Part shown: positions 9,126 to 17,774 of the stretch, in pieces
Layout of the letters: every line of letters begins with the position of its first letter
How positions within the stretch are numbered: the first letter of the stretch is position 1
Assembly: GCF_000766945.1 (NCBI RefSeq)
Contig: NZ_KN266207.1
Span: 999,898-1,063,897, forward strand
DNA from: Cellvibrio mixtus subsp. mixtus J3-8
GTDB taxonomy: Bacteria; Pseudomonadota; Gammaproteobacteria; Pseudomonadales; Cellvibrionaceae
Length of the DNA stretch: 64,000 nucleotides
Reading direction: 5' to 3'
Translations under genes and position numbers: made by a program
Notes under the pieces: model-generated
Told to the model about the DNA's origin: nothing
Seen by the model: the letters and a program-made list of their open reading frames with translations, nothing else
Database searches by the model: none

Positions 9126-9431
9126 TTATTGAATGTCAAATAGCTGCTCAAAATTGGAGATCAATAAAATCTTTTTCACATCAGGGGCGCAATTTACGAT
9201 CTGGATATTGGATTGCTCACCACCGGCGTAATCGCGCAACAGCAATAACATGCCCAATGCAGAACTATCGAGATACGAAGTACCTTGTAAATCGACTCGA
9301 TAATGAGTCGGTGCATGGGAAAGTTTTTCGTAGGCACTACGGAATTCCTGGTGGGAACTAAAATCAAAGCGGCCCTGGATATAAATTGTGACTTGATTAC
9401 CGTCAGGGGATACTGTTGACGTGATCGCCAT
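9126..9431 (-). CDS. STAS-domain anti-sigma factor antagonist
   Basis: The 101-residue protein is a single STAS domain. The pattern YLDSSALGMLLLLRDY around residues 53-68 holds the Ser56/Ser57 site that the kinase partner would phosphorylate in RsbV/SpoIIAA-type proteins. A GAGGT ribosome site lies before the ATG at 9431. It directly precedes the REC-phosphatase-kinase gene, and together with Hpt they form a partner-switching module placed between fliJ and fliK. In P. aeruginosa the equivalent HsbA binds the anti-sigma factor FlgM; whether this one does is inference. Confidence 0.9.
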   Translation of the reverse strand: MAITSTVSPDGNQVTIYIQGRFDFSSHQEFRSAYEKLSHAPTHYRVDLQGTSYLDSSALGMLLLLRDYAGGEQSNIQIVNCAPDVKKILLISNFEQLFDIQ

Positions 9432-9564
9432 GTCTTACCTCGTTAAAATACTTCAGATCATTCCCGGCTCTGGGGTGGCCCATCGGCAGGCACCCCCTAA
9501 GGATAGCCTATAACGCCTGACTTGCAGTAGGGACTTGTCCAGTTTTCCGGGTTAAATCAGCGAT

Positions 9565-10017
9565 TTATTCCTGATTGGACCTATGCCGTAACTGCAGCGA
9601 GCTTAGTTCATCCAATTCTTTCTGCAAACGCTTTTCAAGGATTACATCATCCTCATGTTGCAAACGTTTGATCAAATCCTCAATTGACTTGCGTTTTTGA
9701 TGTTTAATCTGCCACTGCTTCTGCATGTTAAGTAGCAGGGATTGCATACGCAGCACTTTACCTTCCTGCTCAGTGCAAGCCTCGTTCAGACGATGAATAA
9801 AACTACTGTAATTAATCAGTTCATGGGCAAGAATACCCTCACGCAATCCCCCCTGGGCTTGCAGATACTGGGCAGCGTAATCACGCAGATCCTGCAATTG
9901 GCGCTCCTCCTGCACAACCTGATCGCGAAATTGACGTAATTTCTCAGCGGCCTCGTCTTCCTGACGCACTGCCAACGTCAACACGACTTGCATGCGTTTT
10001 GCCCGCGATTCCGCCAT
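9565..10017 (-). CDS. fliJ: flagellar export protein FliJ
   Basis: FliJ is the coiled-coil stalk of the flagellar export ATPase FliI. The 150-residue protein is almost entirely charged alpha-helix (KRMQVVLTLAVRQEDEAAEKL at the start, many Gln/Glu/Arg heptads after) and fits the family's 145-150 residues. Its place immediately downstream of fliI (51 bases) supports the call. The 130 bases after it contain a GGGGTG/CACCCC hairpin and no gene. Confidence 0.92.
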   Translation of the reverse strand: MAESRAKRMQVVLTLAVRQEDEAAEKLRQFRDQVVQEERQLQDLRDYAAQYLQAQGGLREGILAHELINYSSFIHRLNEACTEQEGKVLRMQSLLLNMQKQWQIKHQKRKSIEDLIKRLQHEDDVILEKRLQKELDELSSLQLRHRSNQE

Positions 10018-10068
10018 TAATTAACGTCCTCCAATGTGAACTTCTGTATTTTTATAATTAAAAAGTAT

Positions 10069-11454
10069 TTATTTTTGACGATGCTGTGCAGCCAACGGGC
10101 TATTCGCCCTGGTATTTGCCGGAGGTTTTAACAGGGATTTCAGGTTGGCAACACATTCAGGCATATGCACTCCCTGTTTGATGCCCTGCTGGATGAACGC
10201 GCGCAAATGAGGAAAACGTTCAATCGCCATATCGGTATCCGGATCTGCGCCCGGGGTATAGGCACCGATGGAGATAAGGTCACGATTCTGTTGGTACCTG
10301 GCTAATAATTGCTTGAAACGCTGCATCATTTTCAGATGCTCATCATCAACAATATTCTGCATGGCCCGGCTGATGGATGCTTCCACATCAATGGCAGGAT
10401 AAACCCCTTCTTCCGCCAAACGGCGTGAGAGCACCACGTGACCATCGAGGATAGCGCGCGCGGAGTCCGCAATCGGATCTTGCAGGTCATCGCCCTCTGT
10501 CAACACGGTGTAAAACGCCGTAATGGACCCTTCCCCTTCTGCCGCATTACCGGCACGCTCAACCAACTGGGGAATCTTTGCAAAAACGGAAGGAGGATAA
10601 CCTTTAGTCGCTGGCGGTTCACCAATCGCCAGGGCAATTTCACGTTGCGCCTGGGCAAAACGGGTCAGTGAATCCATCAGCAACAATACATTCAAACCCT
10701 GATCCCGATAGTATTCGGCGATACGACTCGATAATTGCGATGCACGCAGACGCATCAAGGGGGCGTCATCAGCGGGTGATGCAACTACCACTGCGCGACG
10801 CAAACCTTCCTCACCCAGGATGTGGTCAATAAATTCTTTTACTTCACGGCCACGTTCACCAACCAATCCCACGACAACGACATCTGCCGTAGTAAAGCGG
10901 GTCATCATGCCCATCAACACACTTTTACCGACACCGGAACCTGCCATCAGCCCAAGGCGTTGCCCACGACCGACAGTAATCAGCGCATTAATCGCACGCA
11001 CACCTACATCCAATGGTTCGCTGATGGGATGACGCTGCAAAGGATTGATTGCCCGGGGGTGAAAGTCGAGGAATTCATCACCGATCAAAGGGCCCTTACC
11101 GTCAAGCGGCTGGCCAATGCCGTTAACAACACGTCCGAGTAATTGCGGTCCAACGCGCATGCCCATTTGCGTAGATACAGGTACAACGCGTGCGCCAGGT
11201 TGCAAGCCTTCTACTTGTTTGATGGGCATAAGGAAAACTTTATCACCCGCAAACCCCACGACTTCTGCTTCGATACGACGATTATCGTTATTAATAATTT
11301 CGCACTGGCGCCCCACGGATACATTCAACCCAACCGCTTCCAGTGTCAGGCCGACTGCGCGGGTAATGCGCCCTTCCGCCTGGGGTTCAACCAGGGTGGG
11401 TTTTCGTGGTGCGTAACTGCGAATGCGTGAAGTCAGGGATTGGCGTTCAGACAT
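10069..11454 (-). CDS. fliI: flagellum-specific ATP synthase FliI
   Basis: FliI is the hexameric ATPase that helps drive flagellar protein export. The 461-residue protein has Walker A AGSGVGKS at residues 171-178, the Walker B strand [19 protein letters not shown], and the hallmark [15 protein letters not shown]. Its N-terminal domain ([13 protein letters not shown]) and full length agree with the family. It begins six bases after fliH, consistent with coupled synthesis of FliH, its regulator. Confidence 0.97.
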   Translation of the reverse strand: MSERQSLTSRIRSYAPRKPTLVEPQAEGRITRAVGLTLEAVGLNVSVGRQCEIINNDNRRIEAEVVGFAGDKVFLMPIKQVEGLQPGARVVPVSTQMGMRVGPQLLGRVVNGIGQPLDGKGPLIGDEFLDFHPRAINPLQRHPISEPLDVGVRAINALITVGRGQRLGLMAGSGVGKSVLMGMMTRFTTADVVVVGLVGERGREVKEFIDHILGEEGLRRAVVVASPADDAPLMRLRASQLSSRIAEYYRDQGLNVLLLMDSLTRFAQAQREIALAIGEPPATKGYPPSVFAKIPQLVERAGNAAEGEGSITAFYTVLTEGDDLQDPIADSARAILDGHVVLSRRLAEEGVYPAIDVEASISRAMQNIVDDEHLKMMQRFKQLLARYQQNRDLISIGAYTPGADPDTDMAIERFPHLRAFIQQGIKQGVHMPECVANLKSLLKPPANTRANSPLAAQHRQK

Positions 11455-11460
11455 AACAGC

Positions 11461-12315
11461 CTACTTTTCGTCATCGACAACAGCAACGGATGAGGAATCA
11501 ATACCCGACGATGATTCCCCTTCATCACTATCGTCATCAGTACCCGCCAATTGTTTGGTAAGAAATTGTTCCAGCACTGTTTGCAAACGGGAAGATACGG
11601 AAAAATCCACGCGACTTTCCGGCGTTTCTATACGGCAACCACCGGGTAATAATTCAGCATCGCCGAAAAACTTCCATTCCAGTTGTTGCTCGGCCGCGTA
11701 AGTTTCGATCGCCGCCAGATCATCCGGATTGACACAAACGCGAATATTTTTACTACCAATAGGCAATGCATCAATCGCATTGCGAACCAACGCCAGGGTT
11801 TGCGATGAATCGGTTTGCAGTTCGCGTTGCACTACGCTTTGGGTGAGTGTGCAGATTACATCCAGCAACATGTGCTCAATATCATCATCTTGTGCAGTCA
11901 GTGGATTCAATAACGCATTCGCCAACGCCTGGAAGCGCTGTTGCTCCGCGACTAATTGCGCGCGCATTTCTTTTAAACCTTGCTGGCGGCCTGCTTCATA
12001 ACCTTCGGTGTTGCCTTTAGCAAAACCTTCTTTATGACCTTGTTCAAAGCCTTCTTTTTCAGCTTCATCAAAAATCGCCTGCATTTCCTCCGCAGTCATT
12101 CCAACTTGCGGGGTTTGTTCAACGACAGGAATTTCAACAGTTTCGATTTTTTCCTGTTCGCGCCGAAGCAACCGTTCGCGCCGCTCACGCGCTTCTTTCT
12201 CCGCAGATGAAAGCACCCGCCCGTTGTCGCTCACCGGCGGCAACACCCAGGTCGTTGCTTGATCAACCGATTCAGCAGGAATACGGCTGGGTAAACTGGA
12301 ATCCGACATGCTCAT
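11461..12315 (-). CDS. fliH: flagellar assembly protein FliH
   Basis: FliH binds FliI, restrains its ATPase and docks it at the C-ring. The 284-residue protein has a charged N-terminal region, then a glycine-rich helical repeat at roughly residues 90-120 (EGFEQGHKEGFAKGNTEGYE, with GxxxG spacing) that is characteristic of FliH, then a C-terminal V-ATPase E-subunit-like domain (VRVCVNPDDLAAIE-like segment NIRVCVNPDDLAAIE and LLPGGCRIETPESRVDFS). Two in-frame ATGs lie close together (12315 and 12309); the choice is uncertain. Confidence 0.93.
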   Translation of the reverse strand: MSMSDSSLPSRIPAESVDQATTWVLPPVSDNGRVLSSAEKEARERRERLLRREQEKIETVEIPVVEQTPQVGMTAEEMQAIFDEAEKEGFEQGHKEGFAKGNTEGYEAGRQQGLKEMRAQLVAEQQRFQALANALLNPLTAQDDDIEHMLLDVICTLTQSVVQRELQTDSSQTLALVRNAIDALPIGSKNIRVCVNPDDLAAIETYAAEQQLEWKFFGDAELLPGGCRIETPESRVDFSVSSRLQTVLEQFLTKQLAGTDDDSDEGESSSGIDSSSVAVVDDEK

Positions 12316-12387
12316 CTAATCTCAACAGCGCACGCAAACAGCGCTTTATTTCAACAACACATTGCAATGAACTGGCGACCATGGCTT

Positions 12388-13425
12388 TTACACCATTTGG
12401 TCGCCGCCACCACCCAGCATAATTTCGCCCGCATCGGCCATGCGACGCGCAGTAATAAGAATTTCTTTTTGCGCCGCTTCCACATCGGCCAAACGCATTG
12501 GCGGTTTGGTTTCCAAATCGTCGCGCAACAATTCGGCAGCACGTTTGGACATATTTTTGAATATTTTTTCCTTGAGTTCGTCGTCGGCCCCTTTGAGAGC
12601 GACCACCAACACATCGGAAGAAACTTCGCGCAACAATGCCTGGATACCGCGGTCGTCCACCTCTTTGAGATTGTCGAATACGAACATGAGATCCTGGATC
12701 TGGTTACCCATGTCTTCGTCAATCTCTTTAATACCTTCCATCAATTCGGCTTCGATCGAACCATCCAGGTTATTCATAATTTCCGCAGCAACTTTATAAC
12801 CACCCATCGTTTTCGTTTGCGATGCGGCATTACCGGAAAATTGTTTTTCCAGGATATCATTCAGTTCTTGCAATGCACTCGGTTGAACTGTATCCAATGA
12901 TGCAACACGCATCATAATATCGAGGCGCACTTTTTCCGGAAAATAACCGAGGATTTCAGCCGATTGATCTGCGTCCAGATACGCGATAACAATCGCCTGG
13001 ATTTGGGGGTGTTCATTGCGAATAATATCGGCGACGGAACGCGCTTCCATCCACTTGAGTGTATCCAGGCCCGTGGTATTTCCACCGATCAGGATACGGT
13101 CAATCAGGCTGTTTGCTTTATCTTCACCTAACGCTGTCACCAGCATTTTGCGGATGTAATTATCAGCACCGACACCCAAACCGGTTAAGGTGCGGACTTC
13201 ATCCAAAAAATTACCAAGTACCGCTTGCACTTCGGATTGCTGCACGTTTTGCAATTGGGTCATGGCAGCGCCAATACGTTGCACTTCTTTTGGCCCCATG
13301 TGCTTTAAAATTTCTGCCGCATCAGATTCGCCCAGCGACATCAATAAAATCGCTGCCTGATCCACATAGCGCATTTTTAGCGCCGGTTTGGCGACCGCTT
13401 TATCGTTGGTATTTGCATCAGTCAT
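12388..13425 (-). CDS. fliG: flagellar motor switch protein FliG
   Basis: FliG is the C-ring protein that contacts the stator and converts ion flow to torque. The 345-residue protein has the N-terminal FliF-binding part (QAAILLMSLGESDAAEILKHMG), the middle EHPQ motif (NEHPQIQAIVIAYLD) and the C-terminal charged torque helix (DRGIQALLREVSSDVLVVALKGADDELKEK), whose first residues carry the conserved Asp/Arg set. Its start overlaps the end of fliF by eight bases. Confidence 0.97.
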   Translation of the reverse strand: MTDANTNDKAVAKPALKMRYVDQAAILLMSLGESDAAEILKHMGPKEVQRIGAAMTQLQNVQQSEVQAVLGNFLDEVRTLTGLGVGADNYIRKMLVTALGEDKANSLIDRILIGGNTTGLDTLKWMEARSVADIIRNEHPQIQAIVIAYLDADQSAEILGYFPEKVRLDIMMRVASLDTVQPSALQELNDILEKQFSGNAASQTKTMGGYKVAAEIMNNLDGSIEAELMEGIKEIDEDMGNQIQDLMFVFDNLKEVDDRGIQALLREVSSDVLVVALKGADDELKEKIFKNMSKRAAELLRDDLETKPPMRLADVEAAQKEILITARRMADAGEIMLGGGGDQMV

Positions 13426-15130
13426 CGCGATTTATCCACTTTTTAACAACTTGGGCAACACGGCCCGGATCATCGGCAATCAAACCTTTAATAGCATTAA
13501 TTTGTTCTTCGTAACCTTGCTCAGGCCCAGGCAGCATAAGCGCGTGGCCACCGGTAAGGGTTACTGTTTCATCTGACATATTTTCCAGGCCAGCCATACC
13601 ACCCGCAGCTTCAAGTGCAGCCAATTGACGGGCTTCCTCTTCCTCTGCCAGCCTGCCACCTTGTTTGGAAAGGCTCTTGAACATCGGTCGCAACAATCCA
13701 AATACAATCAGGAGTATAACCAACACGCTGGCAATGTATTTGATGTTGGGCATGATCCATTGTTCCCACCAGGGCGTTTCTTCAACACCGGCATTTGGGT
13801 CGAGGACACGCCCGGCAAACGGTGAGTTCAATACATTGACGCTATCACCACGCACAGCGCTGAAGCCCACCGCATCCCTCACCAGTATAGACAAGCGTTC
13901 CAATTCGTTTTCAGTCCATGGTGTTACGGTTTGGGTTCCGTCCGCATTTACGACCACTTTATCATCCACTACCACTGCAACCGTTAAACGCTTCAATGCG
14001 CCCTGCTGATGCTTGGTATAGCTTACGGTGCGATCCAATTCGTAATTGCGGGTTGCTTGTTCCCGATTATTCGTTGGTTCTGGCTTTGCTACCGGCTGAC
14101 CGGTAGCCGGGTCGATTTGTTCAGGAACCTGGGTTGTTGTCCCGGGGGGTTGATTAGTAAGTGCGCCGGGAATTCCCGCCGCAGTATCGCCTGCACGACG
14201 GGTTTCGTTTAAGGTTTGTTCGGAGCGAATTGCCGGTAGATCCGGATTAAACGTTTCAGCCGCTTGCTCCACCGCAGTGAAATCAACATCAGCGCTCACT
14301 TCCGCGCGGAATTTACCGCTACCAACAACCGGCTCCAAAATACTGTTAATACGTTTAATAACGCTGGACTCTACTTCCTGCGAATATTTGTGTTGTTTTT
14401 CGGCAAGCAGAAGATCAGCACTTTCTTCACCGGTTGATAACAAATTACCGTGCTGGTCAACGACTGTTACATCGGCCATTTTCATTCCGGGAACCGATGA
14501 GGCGACCAGGTTCATAATCGCCTTGACTTGCGCCGGCTCAACACCCCTGCCGGAAAATACTTCCACAAAAACGGATGCTGTCGGGTTAGTAGCGTCGCGC
14601 ACGAATACAGTTTTTTTCGGAATTGCCAAATGCACGCGCGCACTGCGAATACTGTTAATACTCGTGATGGTGCGTGCGAGTTCCCCTTCAATGCTGCGTT
14701 GGTAACGAGTGCCTTCTACAAACTGGCTGGTGCCTAATGGTTGCTCTTTATCCATAAGCTCAAACCCCTGGGTGGGGTTAGATGGCAAACCAAATTCAGC
14801 CAGCTTCAAACGCGCCATGTGTACATCTTCCGCGGCAACCAGAATTGCACCGGAATTTGCATCCACTTTAAATTTAATCTGGTTTTGCTCCAGCACTTCA
14901 ATCACGCTACCAGCATCCAGGTTATCCATGCGGCCATACAATGGACGATAATCATCACCCTGAATCCACATCACCACCGCAAAACCAATAGCAACACTGG
15001 CGGCAAGCGTGATCATCAAACCAACCTGACGCAACAAATTCAGGTTGCTCAAACCTTCTAAAAAATCACCGCCAATTTTACTTTTTTCGGCGGGCAGGTT
15101 TTCGTTATCAGCTGTGGCGGGAGTAGCCAT
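13418..15130 (-). CDS. fliF: flagellar MS-ring protein FliF
   Basis: FliF builds the MS ring in the inner membrane, the base on which the flagellum assembles. The 570-residue protein has an N-terminal transmembrane helix near residues 33-53 (VGLMITLAASVAIGFAVVMW), the periplasmic ring-building domains (RPLYGRMDNLDAGSVIEVLE; RVHLAIPKKTVFVRD), a long Pro/Thr linker, a second transmembrane helix (YIASVLVILLIVFGLLRPMF) and a short cytoplasmic tail that binds FliG. The ending VAQVVKKWINRDD is typical. Confidence 0.97.
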   Translation of the reverse strand: MATPATADNENLPAEKSKIGGDFLEGLSNLNLLRQVGLMITLAASVAIGFAVVMWIQGDDYRPLYGRMDNLDAGSVIEVLEQNQIKFKVDANSGAILVAAEDVHMARLKLAEFGLPSNPTQGFELMDKEQPLGTSQFVEGTRYQRSIEGELARTITSINSIRSARVHLAIPKKTVFVRDATNPTASVFVEVFSGRGVEPAQVKAIMNLVASSVPGMKMADVTVVDQHGNLLSTGEESADLLLAEKQHKYSQEVESSVIKRINSILEPVVGSGKFRAEVSADVDFTAVEQAAETFNPDLPAIRSEQTLNETRRAGDTAAGIPGALTNQPPGTTTQVPEQIDPATGQPVAKPEPTNNREQATRNYELDRTVSYTKHQQGALKRLTVAVVVDDKVVVNADGTQTVTPWTENELERLSILVRDAVGFSAVRGDSVNVLNSPFAGRVLDPNAGVEETPWWEQWIMPNIKYIASVLVILLIVFGLLRPMFKSLSKQGGRLAEEEEARQLAALEAAGGMAGLENMSDETVTLTGGHALMLPGPEQGYEEQINAIKGLIADDPGRVAQVVKKWINRDD

Positions 15131-15199
15131 AATGTTTACACCTTGGAATTACTTTTTAACGGTTAACAATTGTTTTAAATCGACAATCATCGCTACAAA

Positions 15200-15574
15200 C
15201 TAAATTGGCATATTCATTACATCGCGATAGGCATCAATCAATTTGTTGCGCACTTGCACGGTCGCCTGAAATGCGACTGACGCTTTTTGTGAAGCGACCA
15301 TTACATCGGTAATATCCACGCCCGCCACACCGCGTTCATACGCTTCCGCCATGGAACTGGAAGTTTTTTGTACGTCATTTACCTTATTGATCGCCTGCGT
15401 CATTAAATCGCCGAAGCTTGGGGTTTTAACTGTACCCTCAACCGGCAACGCACCCAGGCTGCGCAGGCCAGCAGGTGTATCACCAACACCTTGGGGTCTT
15501 TGAAATACTTGCGTTTGCGCCTTCAGGCTGCGCATATCGCCCAGTAAACGGTTGATATCTACACGATCAGTCAT
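15200..15574 (-). CDS. fliE: flagellar hook-basal body protein FliE
   Basis: FliE joins the MS ring to the rod. The start at 15574 ([14 protein letters not shown]) gives 124 residues and is preceded by AGGGGAACT; the upstream open frame adds six unlikely codons. The C-terminal half matches the family: [37 protein letters not shown] and [17 protein letters not shown]. It is the first gene of the fliEFGHIJ unit, with a candidate sigma-54 site about 100 bases upstream. Confidence 0.95.
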   Translation of the reverse strand: MTDRVDINRLLGDMRSLKAQTQVFQRPQGVGDTPAGLRSLGALPVEGTVKTPSFGDLMTQAINKVNDVQKTSSSMAEAYERGVAGVDITDVMVASQKASVAFQATVQVRNKLIDAYRDVMNMPI

Positions 15575-15676
15575 GATCCAGTTCCCCTTCACTTTATTCG
15601 CTGCCTATACCAACAAAAATTTGAACTGACAAAAAATTGGCAGAACAGCGAGAAAATTCGTCATTGCAGGGGATTT

Positions 15677-15693
15677 TGCACAAAGCAGGCCAA
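15677..15693 (-). promoter_or_regulatory. weak candidate sigma-54 promoter upstream of fliE
   Basis: Minus strand TTGGCCTGC, then GTGCA, with the correct 10-base separation of the invariant GG and GC. Three consensus positions are missed (two in the -24 box, one in the -12 box). Position suits fliE (about 90-base leader), and fliE operons of polar flagellates are RpoN-dependent, but the match alone is weak. Confidence 0.35.
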
Positions 15694-15702
15694 GATTTGC
15701 CG

Positions 15703-15718
15703 CATGGCAATCCATTGC
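15703..15718. repeat. small palindrome in the fliE upstream region
   Basis: TGGCAAT and ATTGCCA separated by two bases, giving near-perfect dyad symmetry just upstream of the candidate fliE promoter. It could be a regulator binding site; no protein can be named. Confidence 0.35.
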
Positions 15719-15846
15719 CAGAAAACGCCTGAAATGTGATCGGAAATCGTAATCAATTTGTCGCAGAGAGTTCACGCATCTGTCATTCGCGCGGAATAAG
15801 ATCCACTCGAAAATACCTGTAACGCCCTCGTCCAAAGGAGCTTTTC

Positions 15847-16047
15847 ATGAACAACGCTGAATTGATTAATGAGCAGGAATTATTAGAAAGTGCCATGGCA
15901 AGTTTCCTCGCCGATGTGGTGATTTCAAAAAGCAAACGCCAACAAATCCGTCGCAATATGGAATGCCGTCGTAAGTTGGAAGAAAAATGGGAGGCCAAAA
16001 AACTGGCGCGTGAAACTTGCGAGTATGAGTTTGATTTTATGCATTAA
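15847..16047 (+). CDS. small charged hypothetical protein
   Basis: A 66-residue soluble protein on the opposite strand between fliE and flrC. A good AAAGGAG site lies seven bases before the ATG. The sequence is helical and highly charged, with a lysine/arginine cluster in the middle (SKSKRQQIRRNMECRRKLEEKW), acidic ends and two cysteines. I do not recognise a family and give it no function. Its insertion between two flagellar units may make it part of flagellar control, or it may simply be a conserved small gene at this site. Confidence 0.6.
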   Translation: MNNAELINEQELLESAMASFLADVVISKSKRQQIRRNMECRRKLEEKWEAKKLARETCEYEFDFMH

Positions 16048-16055
16048 GCTTACAT

Positions 16056-16084
16056 AAAAATTGCCCCACAAACTCGTGGGGCAA
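16056..16084 (-). terminator. terminator of flrBC
   Basis: Perfect nine-base stem TTGCCCCAC / GTGGGGCAA with a six-base loop, followed on the minus strand by TTTTTAT. It lies 12 bases after the flrC stop codon and is shared, in the opposite sense, with the end of the small plus-strand gene at 15847. Confidence 0.8.
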
Positions 16085-16095
16085 ATTCGTCATAA

Positions 16096-17673
16096 TCACT
16101 CCGTAATTTCATAACCTTCTTCACGCAAGCGAGCGATCTTATAACGCAAGGTACGCGCACTAATCCCCAAACGCTCAGCGGTATTTTTGCGGCTGCCGCG
16201 CTCTATGCGCAAGGTATTCATAATAATTTCGTATTCGCGCTGTTTTAAATCATTACCCAATGCCGGATTATTCAACGAGGAGTGATGCACGGGCGTATTG
16301 CTAATCAATGCAATATTATCGCCCGCCAGATTACCAACAGAAAATTGGCTGGCGCGATACGCAGTGCTAGCGTAAGCCGGTGCAGCAATAACCGGTTGAT
16401 AGTGCGACTCAGCCGCGATTGGAGCAACCGATTCCACAGAACCGCCAATCACTTGCGCCGCTTCCAGCAAATTAGGTTTCTGGCTGTAGTGCGTTGGGCT
16501 TTGTGAATAAGTTCCGTGTCCACCTAGCCCCAAATCCTCTGCCTGGATAGATTTTCCCGGCTGTAAAATTAACGCGCGCTGCATAATATTATCCAATTCA
16601 CGCACATTACCCGGCCACGGATAAGCCAGTAATTGTTGCTGCGCAGAAGGCGACAAACTTACACCGCGACGGTTTTGCTTGTGCGCGTGCTTTTGCAACA
16701 ATTTATCGGCGAGCGGAATAATATCTTCCAGGCGATCACGCAGGGGTGCCCATTGCAATGGCAATACACTCAAACGGTAATACAAGTCTTCGCGGAATTT
16801 TGCAGCAACGACTTCGCTGCGCATGTCGCGGTTGGACGTCGCAATAACACGCACATCAAGCTTAATTGTTTTACGTCCACCCAAACGTTCCACTTCGCGC
16901 TCTTGCAGTACCCGCAATAATTTTGCTTGCAGGCCGATATCCATTTCCGAAATTTCATCCAGTAACAATGTTCCGCCATTAGCCTGTTCAAATTTACCGG
17001 GGCTGCTGGTGTGCGCGCCGGTGTAAGCCCCTTTTTCATGGCCGAACAACATCGCTTCCAGCATGTTTTCCGGAATAGCCGCACAGTTAATAGCAATAAA
17101 AGGTTGATTGCGACGCGGAGAATGATCGTGAATATAACGCGCCAACACCTCTTTACCCGTGCCCGATTCACCCACGATTAATACCGTTGAATCTGATTGC
17201 GCAACACGCTGCGCCAATAGCAATAATTGTTTGCTGGATGGCGCCATGGCCACGGGTTCATCACCGGAGAATTGCGCAACACCCAAATGGCGCGCAACAG
17301 TTTCCACCAGCGTTTGCGGTGCGAATGGTTTAACCAGGTAATCCACCGCGCCATGCTTCATTGCATCGACCGATTCACTGATACTGGCATAAGCAGTAAT
17401 CAGCATCATCGGAATATGCGGATATTCTTTTTTAACGATTTTTAATAAATCGTGCCCGCTCATTGCCCCCATATTCACATCGGAAACAATCATACGGATA
17501 TCGTTGTAATCAGCCAGTTGCTTGATAGCTTCTTCCGCACTATTAACAGCGACAACAGAATAATCTGCCAATTGCAGCGTATCGGTTAAGGCTTCGCGCA
17601 AATTGTTGTCATCTTCAACAACCAGCACTTTGATTGCACTTTCAAACGATGCTTGTTGCAATGCAAGGGCCAT
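16096..17673 (-). CDS. flrC: sigma-54 dependent flagellar response regulator FlrC/FleR
   Basis: FlrC activates RpoN-dependent class III flagellar promoters after phosphorylation by FlrB. The 525-residue protein has an N-terminal receiver with Asp65 (MIVSDVNMG), the AAA+ domain with Walker A GESGTGKE at 168-175 and the sigma-54 contact loop GAYTGA at 215-220, then a linker rich in Ser/Ala, and a Fis-type helix-turn-helix at the end (NTAERLGISARTLRYKIARL). GGAGAAT precedes the start. Partner of the upstream kinase gene; its likely targets include the sigma-54 promoters before fliK and fliL. Confidence 0.95.
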   Translation of the reverse strand: MALALQQASFESAIKVLVVEDDNNLREALTDTLQLADYSVVAVNSAEEAIKQLADYNDIRMIVSDVNMGAMSGHDLLKIVKKEYPHIPMMLITAYASISESVDAMKHGAVDYLVKPFAPQTLVETVARHLGVAQFSGDEPVAMAPSSKQLLLLAQRVAQSDSTVLIVGESGTGKEVLARYIHDHSPRRNQPFIAINCAAIPENMLEAMLFGHEKGAYTGAHTSSPGKFEQANGGTLLLDEISEMDIGLQAKLLRVLQEREVERLGGRKTIKLDVRVIATSNRDMRSEVVAAKFREDLYYRLSVLPLQWAPLRDRLEDIIPLADKLLQKHAHKQNRRGVSLSPSAQQQLLAYPWPGNVRELDNIMQRALILQPGKSIQAEDLGLGGHGTYSQSPTHYSQKPNLLEAAQVIGGSVESVAPIAAESHYQPVIAAPAYASTAYRASQFSVGNLAGDNIALISNTPVHHSSLNNPALGNDLKQREYEIIMNTLRIERGSRKNTAERLGISARTLRYKIARLREEGYEITE

Positions 17674-17774
17674 GACTATTCTCCAGAAAAATAACGTTAG
17701 GATTAATTACGTTAATAAAAAATATATTTAAAACCGGCATCAATAAGTAGTGACGCTGCCACTACCAAAACAAA

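Noticed and set aside
15703-15718. TGGCAATCCATTGCC as a sigma-54 promoter for fliE or the small plus-strand gene
   Set aside because: GG and GC are nine bases apart, one fewer than the required ten; the dyad fits an operator better.
15605-15998. Two minus-strand frames upstream of fliE (76 and 71 codons)
   Set aside because: They overlap the candidate fliE promoter and the small plus-strand gene, with no ribosome site.
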